Shown here piece by piece: positions 18,180-27,900 of a stretch of 64,000 nt of DNA. The position numbers and the translations under genes were made by a program. Source of the stretch: Nitrospinia bacterium (GTDB taxonomy: Bacteria; Nitrospinota; Nitrospinia; Nitrospinales; JAJDAT01). Positions within the stretch are counted from its first letter, which is position 1, and each line of letters begins with the position of its first letter. The stretch covers positions 611,717 through 675,716 of the forward strand of contig JAJDAT010000025.1 in NCBI GenBank assembly GCA_029261715.1, read 5' to 3'. The notes below the pieces were generated by a model. The model ran no database searches. It was not told the origin of the DNA and saw only the letters and a program-made list of their open reading frames with translations.

Positions 18180-19025
18180 TTATTCAGTTTGTTTAGACTC
18201 CATTAAAAACTCCATTATGCGTTGCATACGTTCTTGATGGGTTTCTTCATTTGAATCCATAAAGGGATGAGCAAAATGTTCTCCATGAATTGTCTTAGCT
18301 CCTTTTTTACTGGCTACCTCTCTTAATTCCTGAGTCATATCATCGCCTAATACTTGATCCTTTTTTCCAGTGATCACAAACAGCTTGCTTGAATTTTTCG
18401 GTAGGTTTTCAACCGGGTCGATTCTTTTCGGGCATCCATGAGTTGAAAGGCGACTTGGGCTTGAATCAATTATTGCCGCATCAAAATCAATATCCGATCC
18501 GATAACGTTTGAAACAAAAACTCCCCCAAGCGATATACCGTAAAGATATTTACGCTCATAGGATTTATTAAGGTCTAGCGCGATTTCTTTATAATCCTCG
18601 ATAATAGCGTTTAACCGCCTTTTACCTTCCGAATTACCATACCCCCTGTAATCATAGATATATACGTCTAAACCTTTTTGGGCGAATTGGCCAAAACTCG
18701 TAATCATCCGATCAGCGATCATTGCATTACCTAAGGCAACCAATAGATAACCTTTTGGTTTTGTTTTTTCTCCACTGACGCTATGTGAATTATATTTATA
18801 ACCAGTAAGTTTTTTATTATCGGAAGTGGTGATGCTAATAGTTTCGATGTTTTTAAATTGAGAAACAAGAGTAGGATCAGGGGAGGGCGCATTCATACTC
18901 CACATCCAGAAGTAGAACCGTTCTTTTAATGGACCACAAATTGTCGCTTCTCGATCCATCGCCTCCGTATTGCCAATAGAAGCAGCCATAATAACTAGGG
19001 CGATCATTGTCGCTTCAATATTCAT
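18180..19025 (-). CDS. Exported alpha/beta hydrolase (serine hydrolase), intact copy
   Basis: The product has 281 residues. A signal sequence covers about 1-22 (ends GNTEA). The body is an alpha/beta hydrolase: DYRGYGNSEG near 125, nucleophile Ser165 in YGISLGG, a probable acid Asp223 (GKKDQVL) and His253 (HFAHPF). The usual bacterial relatives are esterases or lipid-active hydrolases; the substrate is unknown. The N-terminal block MDREATICGPLKERFYFWMWSMNAPS is repeated in a truncated copy at 21942-22178, and the central part survives as a decayed remnant near 32290-32550, so this gene has been duplicated locally. Confidence 0.8.
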   Translation of the reverse strand: MNIEATMIALVIMAASIGNTEAMDREATICGPLKERFYFWMWSMNAPSPDPTLVSQFKNIETISITTSDNKKLTGYKYNSHSVSGEKTKPKGYLLVALGNAMIADRMITSFGQFAQKGLDVYIYDYRGYGNSEGKRRLNAIIEDYKEIALDLNKSYERKYLYGISLGGVFVSNVIGSDIDFDAAIIDSSPSRLSTHGCPKRIDPVENLPKNSSKLFVITGKKDQVLGDDMTQELREVASKKGAKTIHGEHFAHPFMDSNEETHQERMQRIMEFLMESKQTE

Positions 19026-19132
19026 CTCAGCATTTTATGTTAGGTCAAGATGAAATGGAAATAGATTTGTTTATTTATTTGAAAGTAACTATTGATAAAT
19101 TTGAACGATGTGAAATAAAAAAAATGCGTTAT

Positions 19133-19190
19133 GACGCCGGCCTTTCACGCCGGTAACCACACCTGTGTGACGAGGTTTGATTCCCCTTGA
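19133..19190 (+). pseudogene. tRNA-Glu(TTC)-like 3' fragment with inserted hairpin
   Basis: GACGCCGGCCTTTCACGCCG (19133-19152) is a good match to the anticodon arm of bacterial tRNA-Glu: a perfect 5-bp stem CCGGC/GCCGG (19137-19141, 19149-19153) around loop CTTTCAC with anticodon TTC. TAAC follows as expected, then an extra CACACCTGTGTG hairpin, then a T-arm-like GAGGTTTGATTCCCC with mismatches. No acceptor 5' strand or D-arm precedes it. It lies in the 5' flank of the alpha/beta hydrolase. Confidence 0.5.
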
Positions 19191-19695
19191 GGTTATATTT
19201 TTTAAGTTCAAATAGTTATAAGCTTCAGATTTTTTCCCCTCTCTTTTCAAGATCTTATTTTCTAATCGCTCTTTAGCATTCCATGGCGCTAACTAAAACC
19301 TTTGAAATCTGTCAAATTTAATTTATGAACAAAATTGATTGAATTACCCTCTGTTGAAGTTTTGGATAGCTGAAAAACTGTACGCATGGTTTATAGTTTT
19401 ATTTTGTTATGTGAAAAATCTTAAAACGTTAACAAGATTTCGGAGGACTTTGGCGATGAGAATGACTCGCTTACATTGTTTTACTGTCCGTTTTGTTCAC
19501 TCTTCTCTTAACTTCAATAACAAGCTTTGGGTTTTAGGGGTAGTTCGAGCGATGACGTTTGGTCGCCAACGGATGGAATAGCTTGGATGTAGGTCACATC
19601 CAGTCCAGCATGGAGTCATTATTAATTTCCAATTTAACCCATTATCTATTTTAAAGGCAAACTCACAATAAACCACTAGTAACAATTTATAAGGA
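19191..19695. other. Gene-free spacer upstream of second LamG gene
   Basis: This is about 500 bases. An 80-codon frame at 19339-19581 is present but has no coding character or ribosome binding site. I see no convincing regulatory structure. Confidence 0.45.
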
Positions 19696-19701
19696 GTGAC
19701 G

Positions 19702-21024
19702 ATGACTAAATTAAAAGTAGTAATGATATGTTTCCTTTTCTTATGTATAACGTCTAGCGGTTATGCAGCGGATGAGAAGGCTAAAGTGTCTCCAGGAGAT
19801 ACAACAGAAGGATTTTTGATGGACAAGTTACAAGCCGGACCTGATATTGAATTGACTGAATCTGGTACATCCAACCGAGTTATTATTATTGGCCGAAAAC
19901 CTGTTTTGACTGAAAAAGGAGATGTGTTAACTCATAACGATAATAAGGAAGTTCGTTTGGAAGTAGGTTCTAATAACGAGGTTTTAACTGCAGATTCTTC
20001 AACTTCGAATGGTATTAAGTGGGCTCCTGTTCCGAATGGGAAAGACGATGCCGATGGTGTTGAGATTATGTTCACACGTGAGTTTCAATACGATCCGGGA
20101 ACCGGTAATGTTCCAGCCATCGATATTAATGGAACTGCACTAGTCATCAACCAGACCGATCCAACAGTGACACTGGGTGGGCAAGCGCGTTCTGTATTGG
20201 CAACAACCGATATTCCAAATACCACACCACAATTACAACAAGTGATTGTGGATCTGCCTTCCTCCTTGCTTGCAGGCAACTACAAATTAAAACTGTCTAA
20301 TTCCCAGGGAAACTCGGAGACGGTTATTCCATTGAATGAAATCATTGCTCCCATCGGTGGCAACGATTCATTCACAAAATTACTTTTTCATGGCGATGGG
20401 GCGGGGGCTATCTTTACAGACAGTTCCGCTTCTGAACATACCATAACGGTAGTTGGGAATGCCATCCAGTCGGCCACTGAAAGCCAGTTTGGGGGCAAGT
20501 CAATCCAATTTGATGGAGATGATGATTATTTGACCATTCCCGATAGTGAAGACTGGAGCTTTGGGAATGGCGATTTTACAGTCGACGCTTGGGTCAATTT
20601 TTCAGCGCATCCTGCCAGTAATGGAAATGTGTTGGCGATTGCAGGTCAATTTAGCGGGTTACAAAAATCCTGGAGACTAGGGTACTACAACAATGCTGGT
20701 ACTTATAGATTATGGTGGAACACTTCTACAAACGGTTCCAACGAAACAGATTTTAAGCCAGCATGGACAGCAACCTTAAACAATTGGCACCATATAGCTG
20801 TTACAAGAACAAGCGGAACAGTTCGTGCTTTTATTGATGGAGTGGAAATTGGTTCGCAAGCGGATTCCGATACTTACCATTCTGCTAACTCGGATTTATT
20901 TATTGGGATAGATCAGGTCGTTAGTGGTTATGAAATGAATGGTTTTATTGATGAACTTCGTATTTCAAAAGGCATTGCCCGTTGGACGGAGGATTTCACG
21001 CCACCTGCACTGCCTTATAATTAA
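19702..21024 (+). CDS. Secreted LamG-domain protein with N-terminal beta domain
   Basis: The product has 440 residues from the ATG at 19702; AAGGAG at 19691-19696 supports this over the overlapping GTG at 19696. A signal peptide covers about 1-22 (ends SSGYA). Residues 30-115 are beta-rich and resemble a tail-spike stalk. Residues 120-215 look like an IPT/immunoglobulin-like domain (ALVINQTDPTVTLGG, LAGNYKLKLSNSQGN). The C-terminal 220 residues are a LamG jelly roll ending ELRISKGIARWTEDFTPPALP, very like the C-terminal end of the 5756-8023 protein. Likely an extracellular carbohydrate-binding or adhesive protein. Confidence 0.78.
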   Translation: MTKLKVVMICFLFLCITSSGYAADEKAKVSPGDTTEGFLMDKLQAGPDIELTESGTSNRVIIIGRKPVLTEKGDVLTHNDNKEVRLEVGSNNEVLTADSSTSNGIKWAPVPNGKDDADGVEIMFTREFQYDPGTGNVPAIDINGTALVINQTDPTVTLGGQARSVLATTDIPNTTPQLQQVIVDLPSSLLAGNYKLKLSNSQGNSETVIPLNEIIAPIGGNDSFTKLLFHGDGAGAIFTDSSASEHTITVVGNAIQSATESQFGGKSIQFDGDDDYLTIPDSEDWSFGNGDFTVDAWVNFSAHPASNGNVLAIAGQFSGLQKSWRLGYYNNAGTYRLWWNTSTNGSNETDFKPAWTATLNNWHHIAVTRTSGTVRAFIDGVEIGSQADSDTYHSANSDLFIGIDQVVSGYEMNGFIDELRISKGIARWTEDFTPPALPYN

Positions 21025-21046
21025 AAATAACGATATTTTATCTCAG

Positions 21047-21074
21047 CCGCCTTCCAGGTTTTTTGGGGAGGCGG
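21047..21074. terminator. Probable hairpin terminator between convergent genes
   Basis: CCGCCT at 21047-21052 pairs with AGGCGG at 21069-21074, and flanking TCC/GGG extends the stem. The T-tract after it is short (TTTC), so termination strength is uncertain. It lies between the convergent LamG gene and the 21133-21945 gene. Confidence 0.45.
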
Positions 21075-21132
21075 TTTCGGGACTGTCTTTTATTCTCAGC
21101 TTTTTGTGGTAAAAATATCATCACTCTATAAT

Positions 21133-21945
21133 TTAGGGCCGACACCCCGGTGGGATATCATATTGTTCACGAACCCGACAAACCAAATCCATACTTTTAT
21201 TCGCTTTATATAACTTTGTTAGGTCGACAGTTTTATTCACACCTTTTGGGGTCGAAAAACTAACTTCATGATCTAACATAATATTATCTAGTATCGTCAC
21301 AAAGCATTTTAATGGATGGCTCCCATTAGCTTCTAAAGTCGCCACAAATATTTCAGCCTTATCATGGGAGTTATCTAATAACCCAATACCAGAAGCGCCT
21401 AAGGCGCCATTTTTCCAAGGAAAATCTGGGCAATGTATATTAATAGGAACCGATTTAACGCCAAGGCTGTTGCAACTAGTAGAGTCGTTCTCCGGTTTAA
21501 AATTAAAATTAAAATTTGCTTTGACTTTACCGAGATACATCGGCTTTAAGATAGAATAATCCAGGTTTACAATCTTCGCTGGCCTCACTCCATCAAGGCG
21601 GAAATTATCTGGCGTTAATAAACCAATATTCGTTTGTGTACCTTTTGGTACAGGTACAGGGACTGGAGGAGATGCAAGATAATATTTCGAAACAAAATAT
21701 TCTTTACCTGTGTCAGATTTATATGGCCCATAAGGTAAGCCTTCCATCAATTGATTATCATCTCCCCAAACTATTTTCGTGTGTTTGGTTGTATTGCATC
21801 CTAAAACCTGAATAGGTTGTTGTTTCTCCGTTTTTATAGGCGCGTCGTTAACATTAAAATTAATGATTCCAATATTTTCCGCTACGGCAAATTGGACACT
21901 GCTAAAAAAACTAAATACTAGATGTAGAATAAAGAAAAATTTCAT
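21133..21945 (-). CDS. Secreted hypothetical protein
   Basis: The product has 270 residues with a clear signal peptide (about 1-22, ends FAVA). The mature part has six cysteines (for example LGCNTT, TSCNSLG, IHCPDF, LKCFVT, LVCRVR, PGCRP), which suggests disulfides outside the cytoplasm, and a Pro-rich stretch PPVPVPVPKG near 95. No family is recognised. Its ATG overlaps the stop of the truncated hydrolase copy (ATGA), so it may have gained translation coupling from that broken gene. A regular mix of hydrophobic and polar residues argues that it is real. Confidence 0.6.
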   Translation of the reverse strand: MKFFFILHLVFSFFSSVQFAVAENIGIINFNVNDAPIKTEKQQPIQVLGCNTTKHTKIVWGDDNQLMEGLPYGPYKSDTGKEYFVSKYYLASPPVPVPVPKGTQTNIGLLTPDNFRLDGVRPAKIVNLDYSILKPMYLGKVKANFNFNFKPENDSTSCNSLGVKSVPINIHCPDFPWKNGALGASGIGLLDNSHDKAEIFVATLEANGSHPLKCFVTILDNIMLDHEVSFSTPKGVNKTVDLTKLYKANKSMDLVCRVREQYDIPPGCRP

Positions 21946-22178
21946 AATTCGATCACCAAGGTATTATTAATATTAAAGTACCAAGCCCACCACAATCCCG
22001 TCACCCAAAACGGAGAAACGCGAGCAGGGTCATGGGAGGGCGCGTTCATACTCCACATCCAGAAGTAGAATCGTTCTTTTATCGGACCACAAATCGTCGC
22101 TTCCCGTTCCACCGCCTCCGCATTACCTAGAGTAGATGCCATAATAATCAGGGCTATTATTGTTGTTTCAATATTCAT
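21942..22178 (-). pseudogene. Truncated second copy of the alpha/beta hydrolase
   Basis: The 78-codon frame repeats the first 55 residues of the 18180-19025 hydrolase (signal peptide, EREATICGPIKERFYFWMW, SMNAPSHDP) and then departs into about 20 unrelated residues and a stop. The whole alpha/beta core, including the nucleophile Ser, is gone. The 5' flank is also shared with the intact copy, down to a decayed tRNA-Glu-like segment. It is either a pseudogene or a gene for a short exported peptide. Confidence 0.75.
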
Positions 22179-22292
22179 CCCATTATTTTATGTTAGGTCA
22201 AAACAAAATGGAAATAGAGTTGAAAATTAATTACCATCAGTGTCTTCGTTGGGTAACTTACTAGGAATAAGATGAGATGAAATGGTTTAAAA

Positions 22293-22335
22293 GACGCCAG
22301 CCTCTCACATCGGTAACACCACATGTGTACTGTAG
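22293..22335 (+). pseudogene. Decayed second copy of the tRNA-Glu-like fragment
   Basis: GACGCCAGCCTCTCACATCG followed by GTAAC matches the fragment at 19133 with several substitutions that break the anticodon stem, and CACATGTGT keeps part of the inserted hairpin. It occupies the same relative position upstream of the truncated hydrolase copy, so it was duplicated with it. Confidence 0.45.
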
Positions 22336-22828
22336 TTCAAAAATATTGCTAAATTATAGATTGTTTAAATGTCTATCTAGTTAAACTATTAATTGTTCTA
22401 TATTATTTTATTCCAAAACTTCTTGCATATAGAAATCGCTGTTACCAGCCGCACCTCACTTTCCAGCACTGGCGTTAAGAAAATAAACTAGTTTCACCGA
22501 ATCCCCGAAAGTATGAGGTATAGATCTAATAGGGGGCTGGAGGCAAGCCAAATGAATATACATTTTCTTTGAAGACTAATATTTGTTAGTAGTGGAATTA
22601 GAAATAGATCTGATTATTAAAAAATCAACTTCTTACATAATTTCGACAAATTTCCATTCGTTTAGTATGTTATCCATATGCTAAAGATATAAATTATAAA
22701 TTGATTCAAAATTTTTTTCGGTATAAAATAAATTTTTTAATAATCCAGTTCTTAATAAATCAGGAGTTGTATATAAAAAATTCACTTCCATAAATAAGAC
22801 CGTTTGCTAACTTTTGAGGTGGACCGCC
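22336..22828. other. AT-rich spacer upstream of the amine oxidase pair
   Basis: This is about 490 bases without a coding frame. The last 150 bases are very AT-rich and probably hold the promoter, but no hexamer pair stands out. Confidence 0.4.
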
Positions 22829-23452
22829 ATGCGAAATAGAGTTTTTTATATTACGATTATTCTCTTTTTTGTTTTTTCATTAGGTTGCGCGATAAATAGG
22901 AATGGGAAGCTTCTGGCATCTGACGATGTTCCTTCATCAGTTGAGAAAATAATTCGACCTCTTGCTGAAAAACAAAATTTATTTATATCTTCTTTAAAAA
23001 ACTCCAAGGTAGTTTATATAGGAACTGAAATTGTTCGCCAAAAATCAGAAACTGGCAAGGACAGCCCTATAAAAATTTATCGTACTATCCATTATAGATA
23101 TAGTGATGATGCGGCCATATTTTCATTGGTCAATCCAGATAAACAAACAGTTCTTAAACAGCGAGCAATCCCTCATTTTCCAGTTTCTCTGGCCCGAGAA
23201 GAACTTGACACAGCTAAGGCGCTTGCTTTAGCCGATCCAAAAGTTAAGAAATCCCTTGGGGAAAACGTTTCTCGGATAAAAGTAGAAGCTTTAGTCATAC
23301 GCCCTTTTAGCGAAAAAGATCCGTGGTTTGGACATAGAGTGATTCGGTTACTTTTTAAAGATGGAAGAAATTATAGACACAACCCAAAGGTCATTGTCGA
23401 TCTCACTAAAAAAAATGTGTTGGTTGAAATAGATGAGGGGTTTAACAAATGA
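22829..23452 (+). CDS. Lipoprotein resembling the N2-N3 domains of copper amine oxidase
   Basis: The product has 207 residues from the ATG at 22829, which has GAGGTGG seven bases upstream; the frame opens at a TTG at 22814 but that is part of the ribosome binding site. A hydrophobic segment ends in the lipobox FSLGC near residue 20, so the mature protein is a lipoprotein. The body follows the order of amine oxidase N2 and N3 domains: KNSKVVYIGTEIV and a beta-rich block, then REELDTAKALALADPKVKKSL and VIVDLTKKNVLVEID, which align with the N3 helix and final strands. The next gene encodes the catalytic domain and overlaps it by ATGA. Function inferred: the non-catalytic half of a two-chain amine oxidase. 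Confidence 0.7.
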   Translation: MRNRVFYITIILFFVFSLGCAINRNGKLLASDDVPSSVEKIIRPLAEKQNLFISSLKNSKVVYIGTEIVRQKSETGKDSPIKIYRTIHYRYSDDAAIFSLVNPDKQTVLKQRAIPHFPVSLAREELDTAKALALADPKVKKSLGENVSRIKVEALVIRPFSEKDPWFGHRVIRLLFKDGRNYRHNPKVIVDLTKKNVLVEIDEGFNK

Positions 23453-24594
23453 AAAAATTATTGATGCAAACTTCATACAAAATGATTGTGGGACTTCTCC
23501 TAATCTTAATTGGAGCTACAGATGCTTTTTCTCATTCTTGTCCTAAGTTTACGACCCCTTCTGCTAATACGCCGGGCAATATTGTAATTCAAGAGTTTCC
23601 ACCGGAAGGCCCAATGCAAACCGCTTGGAAAGTGCGTTTTGGACATGCAATTGGGAAGGGGCTATATATTACTGGAGCGTGGTTCAAAAAGGCTCCGAGT
23701 GAACCGTGGATGCGTGTCTTATGGGACGCACGCGTGGCAGATATTTTTGTTCCTTATCATACAGGTACGCCTCGTTTTTATGATTTAACCAATTTTGATT
23801 TTGACCTTGTAAACGCTACGTCCGAAGATGCAGGCCATTGCGGTTGCATAATTGACAACAAGATTATTCAAGAAGTCCGGACGCGAGGACTTTTGTGGAA
23901 GGATGACAAAGAAGTTCGTTACGGTCACGATTTGGTTTTATGGGCCACATTGGACTCGGCAAATTATAACTACGTTATGAAATATTCATTTCAAGATGAT
24001 GGAACTATCGCTTTAAGACTCGGCGCAACATCGCGTAACTTCCCCGGAGCTGAAGAGGAAGCGCATATGCATGACGCTCTTTGGAGAATAGATATGGACC
24101 TGAATGGTTTTGGCTCCGATTCCGCTTTTGAAGCCGCGCACAATGAAACTATCACAAGTCCCAGCGCTACTGATACCTTAATTCCTTTTAATAGAGGCGT
24201 TGAAGGCTCTATGAATTGGAAAGCTTCTAAATTTTCTGAAGTCCATGTCCAAGACAAGAAAAAAAATAACTATAACCGCAATATCAGTTATGAGTTTCGC
24301 CCTATTAGAGGCGGTAAAGCTCGTCACAAAGAGCCTTTTGCGCATGCTGATTTCTGGGTTACTCGTTATCGTAATTCAGAAAAAACATATAAAGAAGTTG
24401 ATACTTATGTGAATGGCGAAAGTGTAATGAATACGGATGTCGTTGTCTGGCATATCAGCCCGTTACACCATGATCCAAGAAATGAAGATGGATTTTTTGA
24501 TGGGCCTAATTGGCGGGGAGTGGCATTGCTGATGTGGGGCGGTATAGACTTGCGACCTAGAAACTTATTTGATAAGACTCCTCTTTTTCCTTAA
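23449..24594 (+). CDS. Copper amine oxidase catalytic domain, stand-alone
   Basis: The product has 381 residues with its own signal sequence (about 1-28, ends DAFSHS). Family landmarks are all present in order: VPY near 103, candidate catalytic base Asp112 (FYDLTNF), Tyr173 in ANYNY as the topaquinone precursor, copper ligands His206 and His208 (EAHMHDALWRIDMDLNG) and His341 (VVVWHISPLHHDPR), then LRPRNLFDKTP. The canonical motif is NY(D/E); here it is NYN. Full enzymes are about 640 residues or more, and the missing N2-N3 part is encoded by the preceding overlapping gene. These enzymes oxidise primary amines to aldehydes with release of ammonia and peroxide. Exported location is inferred. 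Confidence 0.82.
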   Translation: MKKLLMQTSYKMIVGLLLILIGATDAFSHSCPKFTTPSANTPGNIVIQEFPPEGPMQTAWKVRFGHAIGKGLYITGAWFKKAPSEPWMRVLWDARVADIFVPYHTGTPRFYDLTNFDFDLVNATSEDAGHCGCIIDNKIIQEVRTRGLLWKDDKEVRYGHDLVLWATLDSANYNYVMKYSFQDDGTIALRLGATSRNFPGAEEEAHMHDALWRIDMDLNGFGSDSAFEAAHNETITSPSATDTLIPFNRGVEGSMNWKASKFSEVHVQDKKKNNYNRNISYEFRPIRGGKARHKEPFAHADFWVTRYRNSEKTYKEVDTYVNGESVMNTDVVVWHISPLHHDPRNEDGFFDGPNWRGVALLMWGGIDLRPRNLFDKTPLFP

Positions 24595-24680
24595 GTTTTA
24601 GAAATTTCCCTGTATTGAATTCCTACGTTGCGGGGGGGATTTGATCGGGCAGGACAACTTAGAATTATAAGCTGTTCGTT

Positions 24681-24863
24681 TTAACGCCCAGGCGTGTTGC
24701 AAAAATAGCCAAGGCTTTTTCAAAAACTGTGAGCGATAATGATTAGAATCTTTCCAGAATGATTTTGTAACCATTCATTCACATCTTCCGCTTAGGTTGC
24801 GGCAGCCGTTGCTGACAAAGAAACACCTGCAACGACTAACCCTTTGACATTATTATTCGTCAA
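24681..24863 (-). pseudogene. Remnant of a small exported-protein gene downstream of the YD-repeat gene
   Basis: A single frame of 61 codons runs from a TTG at 24861-24863 to a stop at 24681, interrupted only by a TAA at codon 24 and a TGA at codon 48. The first 23 residues (VKGLVVAGVSLSATAAAT) look like a signal peptide and AEDVNEWLQNHSGK follows. It looks like a small secreted protein gene killed by point mutations. It lies just 3' of the giant YD-repeat gene on the same strand. Coding origin is inference. Confidence 0.4.
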
Positions 24864-24906
24864 AAGGTTTGTCGTTTGTTAACTCGTTTACCGTTTCTCA
24901 GGTCTA

Positions 24907-27900
24907 TTAATTTTCTGGTCGTGGTTCTATGATTTGTGTTATTGCTTCGATCGCAGTAGCGTCGTCTCCCACAATTCTCTCTTCTTCCCCTAAAGCGAGT
25001 TCGACTTCTGTGGTCACTCCTTTCATGAACGCGTCAGACGTATCCGCTTGGACTGATTGAGAAGCGGAAATTCGATTGGGAACAAGATAGCTGACAGGGT
25101 TACTAAATCCGTAGGCGTATGAATTAAAAACGTTTTGCACATATAAATTGGATGCCTCTAGTCGTTTGTCAGCAGTGATAAATTGACCAATTGATGGATC
25201 ATAGTAACGAGGTTCGAAGTAATAGAGTTGTGATCCTTCATCCAATTCTTTCCCATTATATTTTGGACGAAATTGATCTGATGTTATAGATTCAATTGTT
25301 CCGTACGGTTGATAAACGACACGCGAAACAACTTTGCCATTTTCGTCCGTCACTAGTTTAGTACTGCCAACTTGATCTTTATGGTAATAGATCGTTCCAT
25401 TTGTTGAGTATCCTGGCGGTGGAGTAAAAAGATGAATTGATTGTTGCAATGTGATTGAGGCTACCCGACTACCAGAATTCAGGAGATAGAAAGTACTGCT
25501 TTGAATTCCATTGGGAAATTTTGTGGTTTCATAAGATGGAGAAAGGTAATAACTCGTTGCTTTCACTGTTTTTCCATCTTGCTCGTACGCCACTTTTTTA
25601 AAACGCCGTCTCATATGATCGTACTTATAGGAGTCTTCTACCTTGACTTGGTTTTTTTTGATGCTGGTTAATTGATCCATTGGATCGTATGTCATCTTCC
25701 AGTTTTGGCCTTTTGCATCCATTTTACTTGTCATATTTCCATTGGAGTCATATTTTGCTGAAAAACCGTTGGGTCCTGTCTTTACCTGATTGCCATCATA
25801 AGTATAGGTATCACCATTAATGTGGGTTAAGTTTCCGGCTTGATCATAACTATAAGTCATCGGAGGATAAATATTAGATCCAGAGTTAGCAGAGATTAAT
25901 TGTTTGTTTTTGTAGACAAAGCTTTGTGAATAGTCGCTATCTTGTGTTCCAGATATACCGAGACTAAGACATATAGGAGTTGAATCGTTCACCTTCGCGC
26001 TGCAATCTGTATTATCTATCAGGTTACTAAACTGGTCCCAATTATAGCCATCGACGTATGAAAACTCCCCTGAAGAACTTTCAATTTGATGCATCATGAC
26101 AGGACCTTGCAGATAATATTTATAATTTTCTATTAACCCATTTTTATAGGTGATTTTTTCTGGTCGATGCAGGGCCGAATAATGTGAATAGGTTACAAAA
26201 GGCTCAGCGGCTCCATTACCTAAGGAATAGCTGATTGTATAAGGCTGTCCGGCAGGAGTGTATGTGTTTGATTGGGATTGAGCCCCGTTATTATTTAATA
26301 GTTTTGTTATGCGATTTTGTGGGTCAAACTCTTTTTTGGTGTCGTAAGAAATAGCATCTTGTGGAAAATTTCCAAGTTTTCTAGTCATTTGCCCATAAGG
26401 TGAATAATTATAATTAGAAACGAATTCCACATGCCCCTGTTTTTTTTCCTCCAAATAGGTCGACAAAGAAGATAACCGGCCCTTTATATTTTGTACAGAT
26501 TTGATCATGGGAAGATCATAGGTGAATCTTAACGTTTTTTGGTAATCTGTCGGTCCCTTAGCCGATGTGATTGTTTTTGACGTTATTCTTTTAAAGTTGT
26601 CGTACTTATAGCTTATTATTTGGCCTATGCTATCGGTAATAGTGGATAGAGTTTTATTAATTTTATTATAAATATAGGTATGAGAGCCTGTGTTTGTATT
26701 AGATAGTTTAGTTTTTCGATTAAGTGAATCCGAGCTAATATTTGTTGAAGTAACAAGCTCATACTCATTGGTCGAGCAGGGGCTCTGCCCTGGAGGAGTG
26801 GTATTAAAGTTTTCTACAGAAATAAGTCTTCCGATTGAATCATAAGCGTATTGAGTTTTTGGGCATTGGGTGTCACTAGAAATTACTAAACTTGTAATCT
26901 TTTGTTTGGAATTGTAAATAGCAAATTGAGCTTCTTTCGTGTACGTTGAATTTCCAGTTAAATTGTTTTCAATGGAAGCTGTTATCTTATTCGGCGCGCT
27001 ATAATTCCAACTTGTTCTTGTTCCTAGTTCGGATATTGATCCATCGGAATTCTGATATGGCAAAGTGTAGTTTGCTATTCTTCCGGATGGAAAATAAGTA
27101 GTTGCTATCCAGGATGGATTTCCAACTGTTGAAAAATACGGTAGGGATTGTTTTGATACAAGCGTTTCGTTTAGATAAGTAGAATCAACAATTATAGAGC
27201 CATTGGCGCTTTCATCGGCCGGCGATTCATGTCTATAGACTCGGCTCAAACTATCGTAATAAATTTTAGTCATTGCCCACTCAGCAGGGGTTGTGGTATT
27301 TCCCCAAGTATGTCGTTTGTTGTCTTCCCTGTAAATTTTTGTCTCGCCCTTTGTGTCAGTTTTCCATTCATGTGTTGAAAGCGTAACGACGGGTTTTGCG
27401 AATGGCGAAGTGTCGTTATTACGTTTTTTACTTTTATTAGAGGCTAGCGTGGTATTCGAGGCGCTGCCCGTTGGACAAGGCTCACTGTTGACAACGTTAG
27501 CTCTTGTTGGAGCCGGACCCTGCTTGGCCAGAGCTCTACCGAATCCATCTAAGCAGTTAGTGGTAACGTTTCCATTGACGTCGGCCAAAGCTGTTTGTTT
27601 ACCAAATCGTGGTTCATAAGAAAAGTATTTAATCATCGCAGGGATTTTATTATTGCTATTGGGTATTGGAGTGGTGCGTGAGGTAGGAAAGGTGTTGTAA
27701 GTTGAATCATACACTGTTGTATAGGTAGTATTTAATAACGTTGAAACCGTAGGATTGAATGCTTTATTGGAAAAATCGCTTACTGTTATTTGGTTTCCAA
27801 AAGGGTCATATGTGTAAATATTACCCAGCCAACGTTTGTGAGTGTCATCCCAATTTCCTTGGATAAGGAGATTTCTTGAGGGCGAGCTTCCTGTTGTATC

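Noticed and set aside
19133..19190. A complete tRNA-Glu gene
   Set aside because: No D-arm or acceptor 5' strand precedes the anticodon arm, and the T-arm stem has mismatches.
19339..19581. 80-codon plus-strand frame in the spacer before the second LamG gene
   Set aside because: It has no ribosome binding site or recognised motif, a biased, unlikely composition, and starts at a weak codon.
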